Shown here: piece after piece, positions 33,401 through 45,944 of the stretch | Layout: each line of letters opens with the position of its first letter | Position numbering within the stretch: the stretch's first letter is position 1 | Assembly (NCBI GenBank): GCA_958295665.1 | Contig: OY282560.1 | Coordinates: 266,401,168 to 266,465,167 of the forward strand | Direction of reading: 5' to 3' | DNA from: Tipula vernalis | Taxonomy: Eukaryota; Arthropoda; Insecta; Diptera; Tipulidae | DNA: 64,000 nt | The notes under the pieces: generated by a model | Seen by the model: the letters and a program-made list of their open reading frames with translations, nothing else | Told to the model about the DNA's origin: nothing | The model's database searches: none | Program-made: the position numbers and the translations under genes

Positions 33401-33730
33401 TGACATCAACAAAGGGCCAAAATAGTTTTGGGTTTGAAATTAAATTATTTTCCAGCCGTGAAATATACCATTTTCCTCAGTTCCTATAGGATCAGCGTTG
33501 TTCCTTATCAAATTCCCGGCGTAGTTGTAGAAAAGTATTTAGACAATCCAAGTTATCACCAAATTCTTTGGCAAATGTGTCTGCCTTATTCTTTTTGTTT
33601 CTTAAATTGACCAAATTTTTGTCAAACCATGGAAGATGGTTATTCTTACGTTCATAGCATTTAGGTACATGTTTGTCGTAACATCAAATAAAACCAAATA
33701 AAATGAGTCGACTAGAGCATTAACATCACT

Positions 33731-34693
33731 TCATTTAGAATTGAAAGTTACTTCCCAATCCACCAATTCAAAAAACTCCTTCAGACCGGCAATATCAGCC
33801 TTATTAAAATTGTAATTTAACCTTGGTTGTGTATTGTTGATGAATTTACAAAACAGCTCCTGGCAGTCAAAGTTAATTTCCAATCCACTGTGGTGAAATC
33901 TATCCGGAACAAAAGGTTCCAATGACTTAGTAACCAATCCACAATTAGAATCATTCAATAAAGCTAGATCCAGAATTCTACCATTCAAGTTAGCAACTTT
34001 ACAAATTTGATGTAAATTTAAAGACAATATGGCATCAATAAAAATCTGTTCCACATCACTCGAAACATTGGATGGAAAAACAGAACCAGTTTCATCATCA
34101 TCAGTACACCAACATAAATCCGGAAGATTGAAGTCACCCAATACACATATGGTGTCATGTGCGTTACACTGTGATACAAAATAATAAATATTTGCACAGT
34201 GTAAACTATAAACCTCAGCAGAGCCTAGAGGTGGGACGTATGCAGCATATAAATATAATGATTTCACTGTCCAAGATAATTTCACACCAACATATTCCAC
34301 AGTAATATTTGGACATACTACATCACAGTTTATAATTGAATTATGCACAGCTACAAGAACTCCACCACCATCAGATTTATCACTTGTTAGGCTGGAATGG
34401 TCACATCTATACGTTACATAATTATCATCAAATAATTCAGAACTTAAAACAGCAGGTTTCATCCATGTTTCAGATAAAACATATATCGGATAACATGACG
34501 ACGATAGAAATAATGAAAACTGCGTTGATTTAGTACGCATACCACCAACATTTTGATAATAGATTGAGATTGAATTAGGCATTGAATTAAATGTCAATTT
34601 AGAGCACACACCACCAACATTTTGATCAAAAATAGTGCTAACGTCTTTAAATTCCAAATTCATTCTATTAGAGCTGAGCGTGGGACTAAACAA
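33731..34693 (-). pseudogene. LINE C AP-type endonuclease domain
   Basis: This continuous 320-codon frame includes IYYQNVGGMRTKS (about residue 45), LSETWM, GGGVLVAV, CVLGDFNLPDLCW, RILDLALLND and FHHSGLEI, the successive motifs of AP-like endonucleases of CR1/L2-type LINEs. The second Q-N (QNVGG) is the true domain start. An earlier QNVGGVCSK at about residue 24 looks like a local duplication. It is uninterrupted here, but downstream frames are shifted relative to it, so the polyprotein cannot be made. The domain would nick genomic DNA for priming. Confidence 0.8.
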
Positions 34694-34777
34694 TTATTGT
34701 TTATTGATTTCTGACGTGAATTTAAAAATTCTTTAATCAAGACTCCAGAAGGGCACGCCGATGAATCAAGCATTTGG

Positions 34778-35530
34778 TCAAATCATTTGGTCAAATTTGC
34801 TTACAGGAGTACCGATTTTAAATGATACATAATCGCGATCATCATTACGTCGAAAGCAGTATAATACAGGTTTCTCGACTACAAATTTGTTTTTGATATA
34901 CATCATGAGATCATCATCAGTAACGTCCTTACATAATCGAGAAATAAAAATCCACCGTAGCGGCTCAACGGTACGCAAAGTAGAGATCAAATCACCACTA
35001 CCAATAACAATTTTTTTAGGTGAGTCCATTTTTTCAATGCCGTCTAGAATATACTCTATTACGTATATTCTAGACGGCATTGATATTATTGTCTAACGAT
35101 TTAGCAGTTGAAGCCGTTGTTATGTTATTATTCTCATTTCTCTTAGATCTTGTAAGTATTGGTGTGGCAAATTCCATATCAGTTTGTTTTGTTTTTTTTT
35201 TAATTTTACAGACGACGACTGTTGAGATGGTGTTGGTTTTAACAAACTTTCCACGTTAATATTAATGGCGGCTGATGTTTTATTTAGCAATGACAAGGAC
35301 GCTGAATAGCATCGATAGAATTACTCATATGATCATTCGTTTCCTTGAGAATTTTATAAACATCGATACATACACTACATCGTCATGAAAAATTAGGAAT
35401 TATCGAATTGGCATCAAACACAGGTTTTTTAATCCCTGCACATCCAAAATGAATAAGTTTATTACATTCACCAGCACAAGTAAAAAAGTTTTCAGATACT
35501 TTGGCACTTACATTCACAGCACACAGACAT
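34778..35530 (-). pseudogene. LINE C ORF1 with PHD-like finger
   Basis: At about 35520-35390 the minus strand gives LCAVNVSAK, FFTCAGECNKLIHFGCAG, then (after a TGA) RCSVC, a Cys/His pattern like a PHD finger with one or two ligands lost. PHD-type fingers are known in ORF1 of some CR1-group LINEs. The frame at 35080-34778 (PLRWIFISRLCKDVTDDDLMMYI, YVSFKIGTP) resembles the C-terminal region of such ORF1 proteins. A 20-bp hairpin lies at 35034-35083, near the start of this frame. The region between holds stops. Confidence 0.6.
35034..35083. repeat. Perfect 20-bp hairpin
   Basis: Bases 35034-35053 are the exact reverse complement of 35064-35083 with a 10-nt loop CTCTATTACG. It lies inside the LINE C ORF1 region. 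Transcribed in either direction it forms a strong stem-loop. Confidence 0.9.
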
Positions 35531-35860
35531 TATTATTTAAATCAAAAAATATTAGTTAATAAAATCACAGTTATGTATTTATGTATTACAGATTATTGAT
35601 AGATTTTATGATTTTTAGCCGTTTCACAGTTATTAGAAAAATAGTTAATTTAATTGAAAACTAAATAACAAATTTTTTAAAATTAAATCAAAATATTAAC
35701 ACAAAATGTGTAGATAAATTATTTAACCATATTTATATATTAAAATTTAATTTTAAGAGCAAATTGTATACGTGTGATCCCAACGATCATCAAGCGACGA
35801 ATCACGAACGAGATAGGAATTATAAATACATTATTGTATAAGGCATTTATTTGGAACTGG

Positions 35861-36060
35861 GCCATTTCTTTTCCCATTTTGTTGAAATTCAGCATGTGCG
35901 TTGGAAATGGGATTCTAAAATGATTTTTGGATGAAGTTCTGGAATATGCAGGTTCCATCATACTTGACCATATTCCATAACTTCATGTAAAAGTCATTTT
36001 AAAATCCTATTTCCATCGTGCATGCTGAATTTCATCAAAATCGGATAAGAAATAGAATCT
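35861..36060. repeat. Imperfect inverted repeat (foldback), ~80-90 bp arms
   Basis: About 35866-35950 (CATTTCTTTTCCCATTTTGTTGAAATTCAGCATG onward) is the reverse complement of about 35968-36052, with roughly 15-20% mismatches. Central loop CAGGTTCCATCATACTTGA. It is probably a diverged foldback/MITE. Frames at 35740-35961 and 36007-36225 are by-products. Confidence 0.75.
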
Positions 36061-36239
36061 CAAGAAAATTTTTATAAAAAAATCACAAATCCTCAGTTTA
36101 AGGGACACCTCACTACAACACACAACTTTTTTGGTTGCGGCGATATCTGTTGTGAGGTTTCTCTGTAATATAATATTAATATTACACAAATCTAATATTA
36201 ATATAAAATGAAAGTTTATTTGCAACTCACATTTTTGAA

Positions 36240-39110
36240 AAAAAAAATTTTAATTATTAAATATTTTTAAAAAACACTATCGAAAATTTCGTAAAAGGGC
36301 CCTTGATTTCAATGGGCACCATTCCTACCAAAATCGTATTTTTCACTCATATTAAAATGGACAATGATATTTGAGCTTTACAAATAGGTTTATGATGACT
36401 TAAACCTCTCGATAACTACAATAATATGTAAAAGATAAACAGCATGAAAAAAATATTTTTACGTTGTATTAATCGAACCCACATAAAGGTATTAGCTTTA
36501 TATGCCATTAGCATATATTCAAGTGAATTCATCGATTATTTAAATCCCAGACCTTGTTTCCCAGAATATTGTTGCAAAAAAAAAAAACAGAAAACAAAAA
36601 CCAATAAATCATAAAATCTAAAAGCCTTTCATGTTTCATCACAAAATAAATCTTCGTTTTATTCAATTTATGACAGTACTTAACTTCATGTTCGTTTCTT
36701 TTTCTTTATCATAATTTTTCAACAATGAAAATCAAATTATTCATGTTAAAAGCATAAATTCAACCAACCACAGATTTTATTCTATTATACATAAAAACAA
36801 TCTTTCGCTCTCGTTAAAAGTTTAATTGATTAGATTATGCGAGAAAGAGAAACAAAAATCTTAAACAGTTTGTACAAATTTCGTTAGATATAATAATTTT
36901 GACGTTAAATTGTTCGGCAGTGCCTACAATTACATGTTCTTTTATAAACATAAATCGTTCACCTTAATAATATGTTTATGCATCGCTATTTTATTCGTTT
37001 CCGACAATTTATGCTTTCTACCATCTATTTACCACTTACTGCAGAAAAAAAAACACTTTAGAGAATTTTTTTTTATGCAATCACACCTATTTGATAGGAA
37101 CATCCAAGTTCCTACTTCCGTTTTTTTTTTTTATAAATTTATGTTACGTAGAACAAAATTACTATTCAGAAATTTATTATGCGGCAGAAAATTCCAAAAA
37201 CAAAAAACTCATTTTTACAACATATACATAAAGCTTCTACTACCACTATTTATGATTTCGATTTTCCACATTTATATTTTATTTTCTGTTTGAGTGATTT
37301 TCATTTAATATTATAAAAACAACAACAACAGAGAAAGGAAAACATAATTTTCATTCGCACGTTCGAAAATTATTCTTTCTAATTCATTGAGCTGGAGAGG
37401 ATATTTATGCGTGTAAAAATGGATATTTACATGATTGTGGAATATTAATTGTATTTTACTTGCTGTTGATCGGATTGGACAATGTGGATCGATACATAGT
37501 ATGTAAAATGTGTTTGTAAGTTATACCAAATACAGTTATGCGATGATATGGTAATTTAAAAAGGCATTGATTGACCACAGTGTTTGTTTTTATATGTATA
37601 ACCGATAAATATTGAATTAACACCTGTAGGGAATAAAAAAATGTTACGTATTTTTATAGTATACATTCCGGTTGGAGTGGAGAAGGCTCAATCATTAAAA
37701 TATGTTCTATGTCGAATCTATGTTTTAAATCGATTTTTTGTGTGTTCAAGTTGATTTGCCAGATAATACTGGGACCCAAAGTCAAAGAAAAAGCGGCTCA
37801 TTTCGCCCTTCCGCAATACTCTCTGAATTGAAATACGTTGAAATTCTAAAAATCTTCAGGCTAATTTTCTTCTATGACCAAAAATCTTATGGTAACTTGA
37901 CAACTCTGTAATTTAATAATTTTTAATCCCTAATTACAATATTGCCAAATTTATTTTTTTAATGATGCCAAGGAATCAACTAGTTCCGGCGGGCCCTTCT
38001 TAACCCTTGAGCTAAAAGAACTAAACAGTAGGGAACCACTGCTTTAGGGGCGCCGATTTTCAATTAAAATCTTCTAAATGTGTTCAAGTGGCAATATTAC
38101 ATTGTAGACCAAGATGATCTAGAAGAAGGTTTAATTGAATAATGTTTGCATTTTAAACTTGTTCGTATACAGGGTGTCCTACGACCTAAGAACAAATATG
38201 TTGACATCTAAAATATTCTCCGGGTAGTTTTCTTCCAGGAACCAAAAATATTATTGTAAATTTGACCGATGAACCAGTCTGTGAATGATAGATGGTGTAA
38301 GAGAAGGGTCAGGGAGGTTAGACTTTGCGGCAAATTAATTATAGGAATTATTTATATTTGATTTTGATTAGAATAAAAGTGCCTTATACCTCGAAAAAAA
38401 TTTCGATGTGGTTTTGTCGACGAATATAAAACAGATATAATGGTAGAAATGTCAACGTAAATCGAGGAACGATGTTTATTAATGAAATGGTGGGCAGAAC
38501 ACCACAGGTAATATATTTATACGTTTATATGTCACGTAAAACTGTGTTTCTGTATGGAAAAACGTAGTCGTATTTTAAGGCTCAGTGGCAGGTAATCATA
38601 CTGATGTCTGGGAAATTCTGATTTTGGGGTTATTCGAAAGATTATTTACGAATTATGTACACATATTTGCGGAATTTAGAAATTATTTGAGGGCTAGGCA
38701 ATAGGGGTAAAAAATTTTTGTAAATTGCTTTGGTTTGGAATATGTTTTAATTTTTTCTAATGGGACGAAATTTTCCAGAACTTTTAAGATGTTTTCAGGT
38801 TACCAGATTATTTAAGTCTTATTGAAATTTTAGGAGGCCGGGTTTTAATTGTATATGTTGTTTGGCTACCCCATGGTTCGATATATTCGAGTTTTAGAGT
38901 GAAGTAAGCACTATTTGACATTACTTAAAATTTCGAAATTATTAGAGAACTGATTTTATGTTGCATAATAGTGTTGCATATATATGCCAAGCATGTTTGC
39001 AAGGCCTTCGGAGGATGTGTTCTTGATTTTAAGAAATTCCCTCATCCAAAAAAAGTTTAGTTTGGGGTTTTAGATTCGACGCAACATTTTTGCACGCAGG
39101 GAATGAATTC
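36240..39110. other. AT-rich spacer with two related diverged segments
   Basis: No supported gene. The 127-codon frame 36910-37293 starts at TTG, is dominated by Phe/Ile/Lys from AT bias, and lacks motifs. Segments 37840-37912 and 38195-38282 are related (each has TTTTCTTC, then a CCAAAAAT and a TTGAC word in the same spacing). One is preceded by CAGGGTGTCCTACG at 38171, which looks like a DNA-transposon terminus. Both may be halves of an old element. Confidence 0.5.
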
Positions 39111-39205
39111 TCGGTTTATATTATTATTAGTATTGATTGAAGAGCCATGTGGGCGATAAGCCAACTCGCACCGCGACCTAAAAGATCTATTGTGCTGGAC
39201 CCTAC

Positions 39206-40290
39206 TTAATTATCCGTCCAGTCAATATTCAGGCTCTTAATGAATCTGATAATACTACTGGCCGGTACTTGATACATACTATCCGGGCTCATTGTTCTCC
39301 CTCCTAGATGTTGCAGTCTTTGCTGGAAAATGTCTGGGCAATGGCACAGAACATGTTCCGCTGATTCCGCTTCCAGATCGCAGAAACGGCATCCATCTGT
39401 CGTACTTAGGCCCATCTTCTTAAGGTGATACCTTAAGGGGACATGACCTATGAGGAAGCCAGTAAGCAGCCTCAAATCAGGTTTCCTAAGTTCAAGACAC
39501 TCCTTAATCATGACAGACGAAGGTGATATAAATTTCTTCGCCTGTCGCAAACCTGGAATTCTGCGCCAGTAGGAGGACTTTTGAACACCCTCCCAGCGTT
39601 TTACAGCTGCTCTAAGGTGTCTCTTAATGACGCCGCAGAAGGTTTCTGGCCCAATAAATGGAGGCAGAACCCTCATGGGCGGGGCCATCAGCTGCCTCGT
39701 TTCATTCGATTCCAGTATGACCAGGCACCCACATAAGTGTTAATTTATTTGAGCCTGCCAGATGTTTAATAACCTTCAGACAATCCCATACCAGGCATGA
39801 CTCAACGGTACAAGACCTAAGAGCCTTTAAGGCCGATTGGCTGTCTGTTACAATATAAATCTTTGCATCGTTTAGGCCTTTTGCTATGATTATCCTAGCG
39901 CAAAGTTCTATAGCATGTACTTGTGCTTGAAAAACAGTTGCAATGGTACCCAAGGACTTCGAGAGGGTAGTGCCACTCCCGTGTATTCCTATCCCCGCCC
40001 CATCTTCCGTTTATGATCCATCTGTAAACCATACCATATACCCTCGCTCAAAGGATGGTCCACCTGCACTCCATACATCCCGGTCAGGTAACCTAACACA
40101 GAATGGTTTGTGGAAGTCCAGTTTAGCTGGCATACAGTCGGAAGGCATTCCTATGGTAGGCTCTGTCTGAAATTCCTTAAGGATTTCCAGATGACCCACC
40201 ATATTCCCTGGTTTGATATTTCCTTCCGCCTGCATTTTCAGGGCCATAATTGCAGCATCCTTTTTAATATGCAGGTGTAACGGTGTCAGT
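39206..40290 (-). pseudogene. LINE D RNase H and C-terminal region
   Basis: RNase H motifs are visible in order: MVWFTDGS at 40030-40011 followed by an in-frame TAA, VHAIELCARIII near 39910-39880, IYIVTDSQSALKAL near 39865-39825, and LTLMWVPGHTGIE near 39742-39706. The residues that normally follow (N-E-x-AD-LAR) are partly deleted. The C-terminal frame 39688-39206 has GPETFCGVIKRHL, RLLTGFLIGHVPLRYHLKKMGL and CRFCDLEAESAEHVLCHCP, a Cys/His cluster typical of LINE C-termini. Only the stop and a small deletion separate it from a working reading frame. Confidence 0.8.
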
Positions 40291-40399
40291 CCTAGAAGTC
40301 AATCGCAACTTTATCGCCGCGGTTGGACATGATTTCATTGAGCCCGTAACGCCGATGCAGGCTATACGCTGAACCTTATTCAATAAGGTTTGCGTTGCC

Positions 40400-41960
40400 T
40401 TCTGCTCAGTTTTAAGTCACCATACAACCGTCAATGATTGTAAGAAATGACCAGTAGATCATTTTTGGTTGTAGTCCCCAAGTAAGCCCATAGAGTCTTT
40501 GATAGGCCCAGAAAGCCTTGGTGGCCCTATTCTGAAGTTTCAACAAATGTTGGTTCCAGTTCAGTTGTTGATCTAGGATAACCCCTAGATATTTAACCTC
40601 GCTGGAAAAAGGCACAATAGTACCGTTTAACGAGGGAGCTGTAAGCGCAAGCTTTTTCCTCCTCGTAAAAGGAACAATGACAGTTTTGTTTGGATTGACA
40701 CTGAGTACTTCCTGGTAACACCACTGCCATATTATATTAAGTGCATTTTGCATACGATCAGAAATGACCTCATCAAACTTGCCTCTGGTTATGATAGCCA
40801 CATCATCCGCATAGCCCTGGACATCAAACCTATACCTGTTCAGAAGGACCAGTAGTCCGTCAATAACCAATGACCACAAAAGAGGAGATAGTAGGCCTCC
40901 TTGGGACAGCCCTTTACGGCCCTGATGGTTACTGACTCGCTACCTAGTCTGGAAGTATCCTCACGATGTTCCAGTATGGAACGGATCCACCTAATTGTAG
41001 AAAGCTGAACCTTTTTTCCCATTGCTGCCCTCTCTATAGATCCTTAGGAGGTATTATCAAACGCCCCCTCAATGTCCACAAAGGCACAAAGGGCAATTTC
41101 TTAATATGTCTCTGCTCTTTCAATCCTCGTGACTAGACCGCTAAGGGCCGTCACAGTGGTTTTACCGGTTTGATACGCAAACTGGTCGCGATGCAGCGGA
41201 TTTTTTCCAAGGACCTCACTTCTTATTTGATAGTCCAGGATTTTTTTCCATCGTCTTCAATAGAAACAATGTGAGGCTAATTGGCCGATATGCCCTGGCC
41301 TAGGTGTCTCGACGAGATCCCCCCCCTTTGGTATAAAGACCACATTTACTTTCCTCTACAGTTTCGGAATATTGTTAAAAGCATAACTTGCCCGAAACAT
41401 CTTGGTCAAGCTGGGGAGTATTTCCTTAATACCTTTTTGAAGTAAAGCTGGAAAGATACCATCCCCTCCAGCAGATTTAAAAGGTTTGAAAGACCCAATA
41501 GCCCATCGCACCTTGCTGGGTGTGAAAATTATCCCAGAGAGACTCCAGATCCTACTGTGAGACGCATAGGCCACCTCACTTGAGGGATCATGCGGGTCCT
41601 CTTAGGCTCCTACCACTACTGAATCCGGAAAGTGAGTCTCTAGCAGTGCCTCTAAGGTTTCCTTCCGGTTTTCAGTGAATCTTCCATCTTGCTTTCTGGA
41701 GAAGTCCTAAACCATTTGAATGATCCTGGAAAGGACATTTCTGGCGACGAGCTGCAAAGGGCAATTCATTGATTCCCTCACAGAAATTCTTCCATGTAGC
41801 CCTTTTGGATCTTCTTAATTCGTGATTATATTTCGTCAAGGCCATCTTATACTCGCCCCATTCACCGGTGCGATTAGCCTTGTTGAATAATCTTCTCGAT
41901 TTTTTCCTCAGTTTACCCAGCGTCTCGTTCCACCAAGGGACCATCTTTGTGGACTCTCTT
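40400..41960 (-). pseudogene. LINE D reverse transcriptase
   Basis: The frame at 41944-41672 (WWNETLGKLRKKSRRLFNKA) is the endonuclease-RT linker. The frame at 41574-41356 has SGIIFTPSKVRWAI, FKSAGGDGIFPALLQKG. The region 41340-41020 holds shifted remnants of the fingers. 41022-40840 has RWIRSILEHR, then GCPKEAYYLL (GCPQGGLLSPLL broken by a frameshift). 40879-40412 has FDVQGYADDVAIITRG, NPNKTVIVPFTRR, VKYLGVILDQQLNW. The YADD motif is intact. Several frameshifts and stops inactivate it. Confidence 0.8.
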
Positions 41961-41973
41961 CGATATAAGAGTC

Positions 41974-42690
41974 TCAGTCGGTCAGTTTTGGAATTCTGAT
42001 TTCCTGCTGCTGCACGATCTCAGCCGCTAAATCGAATGTGATGTGCAAGTGATCGGATAATGAGGCCTCTTCAGACAAATGCCAGTTTTTGACCAAGTCG
42101 CTGAAATGCGGACTAGCAAGTGTCAAATCTAGGACCTCTTGTCTAATCGCATTTATAAAAGTAGGTTTCCTTCCCCTATTGACAATGTCTACATTATTTG
42201 AGATCAGAAATTCAAAAAGGTACTCACCTCTGTTATTGATGTCCGTGCTACCCCAAACCGTGTGGTGCGCGTTTGCATCGCATCGTATCAGGAAGGCCAG
42301 CCCATTGCGTTTGCAATGAGCTATGAGCCACCTAACATCAAGTGGAGGTATTAACTCTGAGTCTCCAGGAAAGTAGGCGGAGACCATTATAGCCTCCAGT
42401 TTGCCTCTTTCACCCAGAACCTCCACCATTACTGCAACTAAGCCCCTGGAGATGAACTCTGAAATGGGAATAAAATAAATTTGCGAACTGGGCAAAATAG
42501 CCGCTCTTGGACTCTCAGTTCCGTTATGATAAATTAACTTACCCACTTGATTTGCTATACCTCTAACCTGGTTACCTGTCACCCATGGCTCCTGGATTAG
42601 AGCCATGCCAATGTTTTGGCAGATAAACCTACGACAAAGGACGTCCGAAGAGGCCTTTGTATGATGCAGGTTTATCTGCAGTCAGGCGTT
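41974..42690 (-). pseudogene. LINE D AP-type endonuclease
   Basis: The 210-codon frame starts at MALIQEPWVTGNQVRGI. The true domain begins earlier, near 42690, in an upstream stretch reading INLHHTKASSDVLCRRF. It includes SPRAAILPSS, IRCDANAHHTVWGSTDINNRGEYLFEFL, NRGRKPTFINAIRQEVLDLTLAS and EEASLSDHLHITFDL, the usual motifs of R1/LOA-type endonucleases. In IRCDANAH the GDFN-type motif is replaced by CDANAH, as is normal in this group. This frame is open throughout. Confidence 0.8.
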
Positions 42691-42719
42691 GTATGCCTTC
42701 GATTTAAGAGTTAAAACTT

Positions 42720-45600
42720 TGTTTAAATATTTCGGGAATTTCAAATATATCTCCAAATTTGAGTCCTGCGATAAACATACTCAATTCTAAAGCTTAAGCT
42801 TCGAAATTCTCCCGTTTGATTATTAAATTAAACCAACTCATTTAAATTAGTTAAACATAACCAAACAGGAACACAATTTTCTCATACATTTTTAACTTAC
42901 GTTCCATTAAACTCATAAATTATATTTTTGGTAATTTGGTAAACACGATATGCTTGAAGTGTTAACACTTCATTCAACCAGTACAAATTTCAATTGTACT
43001 AATACTAACAGCTACAATTAGTTCACGACAGGCCACCAAACCCCAATTGTTTATTAAACCAACTGAAAAAAAAACTTATAAAATTAAATTTATTTATGCA
43101 AATTTATACAAATTATTAAAATATATTCTTTAACTGCGGAAATGGAGGAAAAGGAAATTGACACTTTTTGGTCTTGCAGCTTAACCCAAAATAATACAAA
43201 AAACAGAATCAAATTTTACAATTTAAGAAAAAAGAAAAAAAGACTTGAAAATTAGGAATGTGCGGTAATAATTCTCAACATTTTTCAACGTGTCATGCAA
43301 TTTTCTAATAGCAAACCATTGATTAGTTCCAGTCTAAAAATGAAAAACAAAAAGCTTCGAAACAGCAGAAAATTATTTTCCACCCACAGCTTAATACAAA
43401 AAGATCATTCATGCAAACCTATCATTTACATTCTCATTATCTTCATCCGCGATTGCTTCATGGTTTTTCAATTTTTCAACTTGAATGTTTAACAATAATA
43501 ATAAAGACAAAAAAAAAAGTTTCCCTCATTTTTTTTTTTTTTTTTTTTCAATTTTGCTGTATAGCTTTGTAGTAGCAGCAGCCAGCACACAAGACCAAAA
43601 AAAATTAATATTGATAAAGTTTTGGAAAATTTCTTCTTATTATTTACTTTCTACTTCAGTTACAATTTTATGTAAAAATTTAACGGAGTTACGAAAGCAC
43701 AATAAAAAAAAATGATAATAAAAATGAAAAAATAAATAGAAATTGAAGGATAAGAAAGGAAATGAGTTTTTGATTTTCCTCCGTTTTGTGGAATAAACGG
43801 CGATATTTAATAATGAGCAAGGAGCACAAAATCAATTATTATTTGTTCGAACAACATTCTATAAAAATAAAAAATATTTGATTCCCATTCAAGCATTGCA
43901 TGCAAAAAAAACTTGTTTTAAAAATTTAATTGGAAATTAATAATTTTTCTCGTTTCCAATGGAAATTATTAGCAACAAGTAATTTTTTGCAATTTCAATT
44001 ACATAGAGTTAATAACATTATGTAAATTTTACATATCTCTCTAATTTTAAAATCATTTCAAGAAATAAAACAATCACGCAAACAAAAATATAAAATCAAA
44101 CCAACCCCCAAATAAAATAATTTCAATAATTGAAAATCGATAATGATTCCACTATAATGTAAAATATATAGCTAACAGTACAAATGGGAAATTCCCACTC
44201 GATTAAAATATCACCAAAATCAATTTTTTATAAGCCCAAAGTTCTACATTCATTTTTATGTTTATATACCATGTCGCTTTTCTTTCGTTTTTCTTAATGT
44301 TACATTTATTTTCACCCAAAAGCAGTAGTAGTATACGAAGAGGATGGAACACAAGCCATTTCGATTCATTCCGACTTAATGTTTGTTTTTATTACATACA
44401 TGAGAAAAATGGCAGTAAATAAATAGAAAATTATGAACTTTACGACGTTTCGGTTTTTTACGATCTGTAAGAATATATATACACAAAAAAAAAAAAACTT
44501 AGTTTATGTGATGAAACTGAAAATGATTGTAGATTGTATCTGTTACAATAATTTTTGTTCGTTAAGTTAGAAATTCATACAAACCTGTAAGTTTAACGTT
44601 AAATTCGTTCGCCAAGGTAAAACGTTTTTAAAACTTTGAAATTTTAAACCCTTTCTTATTCACAATTCTTTACGTTATCTGGAAATATTTTCTTAATGAT
44701 TTATAACCAATTAATAAGAGGTTGGCTTAACAGAAATTTTAAATGTTTGCATTTAAAATAAATTATTTTCTAACCCCTTAGGAAGTTATATCAAATTGTT
44801 ATGTATGTACTGTGAAGTTAGTCAAATATTGCTATATTTTAGATGTCGGAAAACGTTTTTTTATAATACATATCAATTTTCGTCACCACACAATCAAGAC
44901 AGACAATTAACATGTACTTCGCAATAGTTTTAACTCCAGTTTAAAGTGCTTAATTGATAAAGAATGGATTGGGCAAAAAAGGTAGACAACCTTACTAGTA
45001 CCGTTTATTGTCAATTTTATTGAAATATAATTTTTTCTAAAATAAGGAAGCTATTTGGAAAAAAATAACATATTAATTTATAATAATGTTCTCGTCAGGA
45101 CCACAGTTGGGCCAGTAAAATGCACTATGTAATTTACACAATTTTTTACACGTAGAAAACGCCATTTTATACATACGTACATTATCTATGTAGAAATTAT
45201 AAAAACGGAGATTTAATATTTTAGCATTTGATGGCGATGCTGATGATGTTATAAAATATATTTAAAGGAATTGAGAAATTGTATAAAGAGAAAAAAGTGA
45301 CAGGTTCTTGTGAGACACGACTTTTAAACGTAGAAATATATCTATGCTTTAAGGCACGAGGGTAAATAGTCCATATTGCTTAGTCAGAAGCAATACAAGT
45401 TTCAATGTTTGTAGTCAAATCGTTGTGCCAAGTTATTATATTCAAATCAAATAATACACATGAATTTGATAATTCAAAATTGTAATTAAAATCAAAAATT
45501 AGCCACAAGAAATGTAAGAATAACCCACAATAACGGTGGCATGATTTTCGGTTGTTTCATTGCATACAGATTCTTATAAGTGACATTTTACCTGTGTTAA
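42720..45600. other. AT-rich non-coding stretch
   Basis: No gene is recognised. Frames at 43295-43492 and 43485-43715 are AT-driven. Long T (43530-43550) and A (44486-44498) homopolymers are present. I could not identify repeats or RNA genes. Confidence 0.6.
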
Positions 45601-45608
45601 CCACCAAC

Positions 45609-45944
45609 TAGAGATGTGCGGGTAGTAACTATTCGTTATTTAATACTCGTTACTTTTAACTACCCGAAGTAACGATTCCTTCGGTTAAAAAATATTCGTT
45701 ACTTTATACCTACTAAAATGAAAACAAAAAAAAAATTAGTTCGCTTCATTCAGTTGAATCCAACGTATGTAATCTAGTTCTGTCTTTTTTTCTCCTTACG
45801 TTTGTGTTTTTACATACAAACAATGAAAAACGTTTTTTTGTTTATAGTAGTGATTGCTTTGTAACGAATAAAAAGTAACGAGTATTACGTCAAAAGTAAC
45901 GAGTACCCGTGATTACCTAAAAGTAACCAAACTGCATATCTCTA
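45609..45944. mobile_element. hAT-type MITE with 8-bp target duplication
   Basis: A 336-bp element with terminal inverted repeats TAGAGATGTGCGG and (right end, reversed) TAGAGATATGCAG, flanked on both sides by CCACCAAC (45601-45608 and 45945-45952). An 8-bp target duplication and TAGAG-type ends are the signature of hAT transposons. Internally the word CGTTACTTTT or its complement AGTAACGA repeats several times near both ends, as in hAT subterminal transposase-binding arrays. There is no coding capacity, so it depends on a transposase elsewhere. Confidence 0.88.

Larger units (their letters stand above)
31632..35530 (-). mobile_element. LINE C, CR1/L2-like non-LTR retrotransposon
   Basis: The minus strand encodes, in order, a PHD-like zinc finger and ORF1 C-terminal region (about 35530-34778), AP endonuclease (34693-33731), RT (about 33400-32430) and RT C-terminus (32423-31700). 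The 3' end is an (AAAT)n-type tail at 31633-31650, typical of CR1/L2-group elements. Numerous frameshifts make it non-functional, but all catalytic domains are represented. Confidence 0.8.
39118..42690 (-). mobile_element. LINE D, RNase H-bearing non-LTR retrotransposon (R1/LOA/I-like)
   Basis: The minus strand has endonuclease (42690-41974), linker (41944-41672), RT (41574-40412), RNase H (40247-39702) and a C-terminal Cys/His region (39688-39206). The 3' end is a TTATTATTAG-type tail at 39118-39135. ORF1 is absent: the 5' end is cut at about 42690, as in typical target-primed truncation. It differs from LINEs A to C by having RNase H. A fragment of the same family's 3' end sits at 15341-15490. 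Confidence 0.85.

Noticed and set aside
36910..37293. 127-codon open frame
   Set aside because: TTG start, AT-driven Phe/Ile/Lys composition, no motif and no supporting context.
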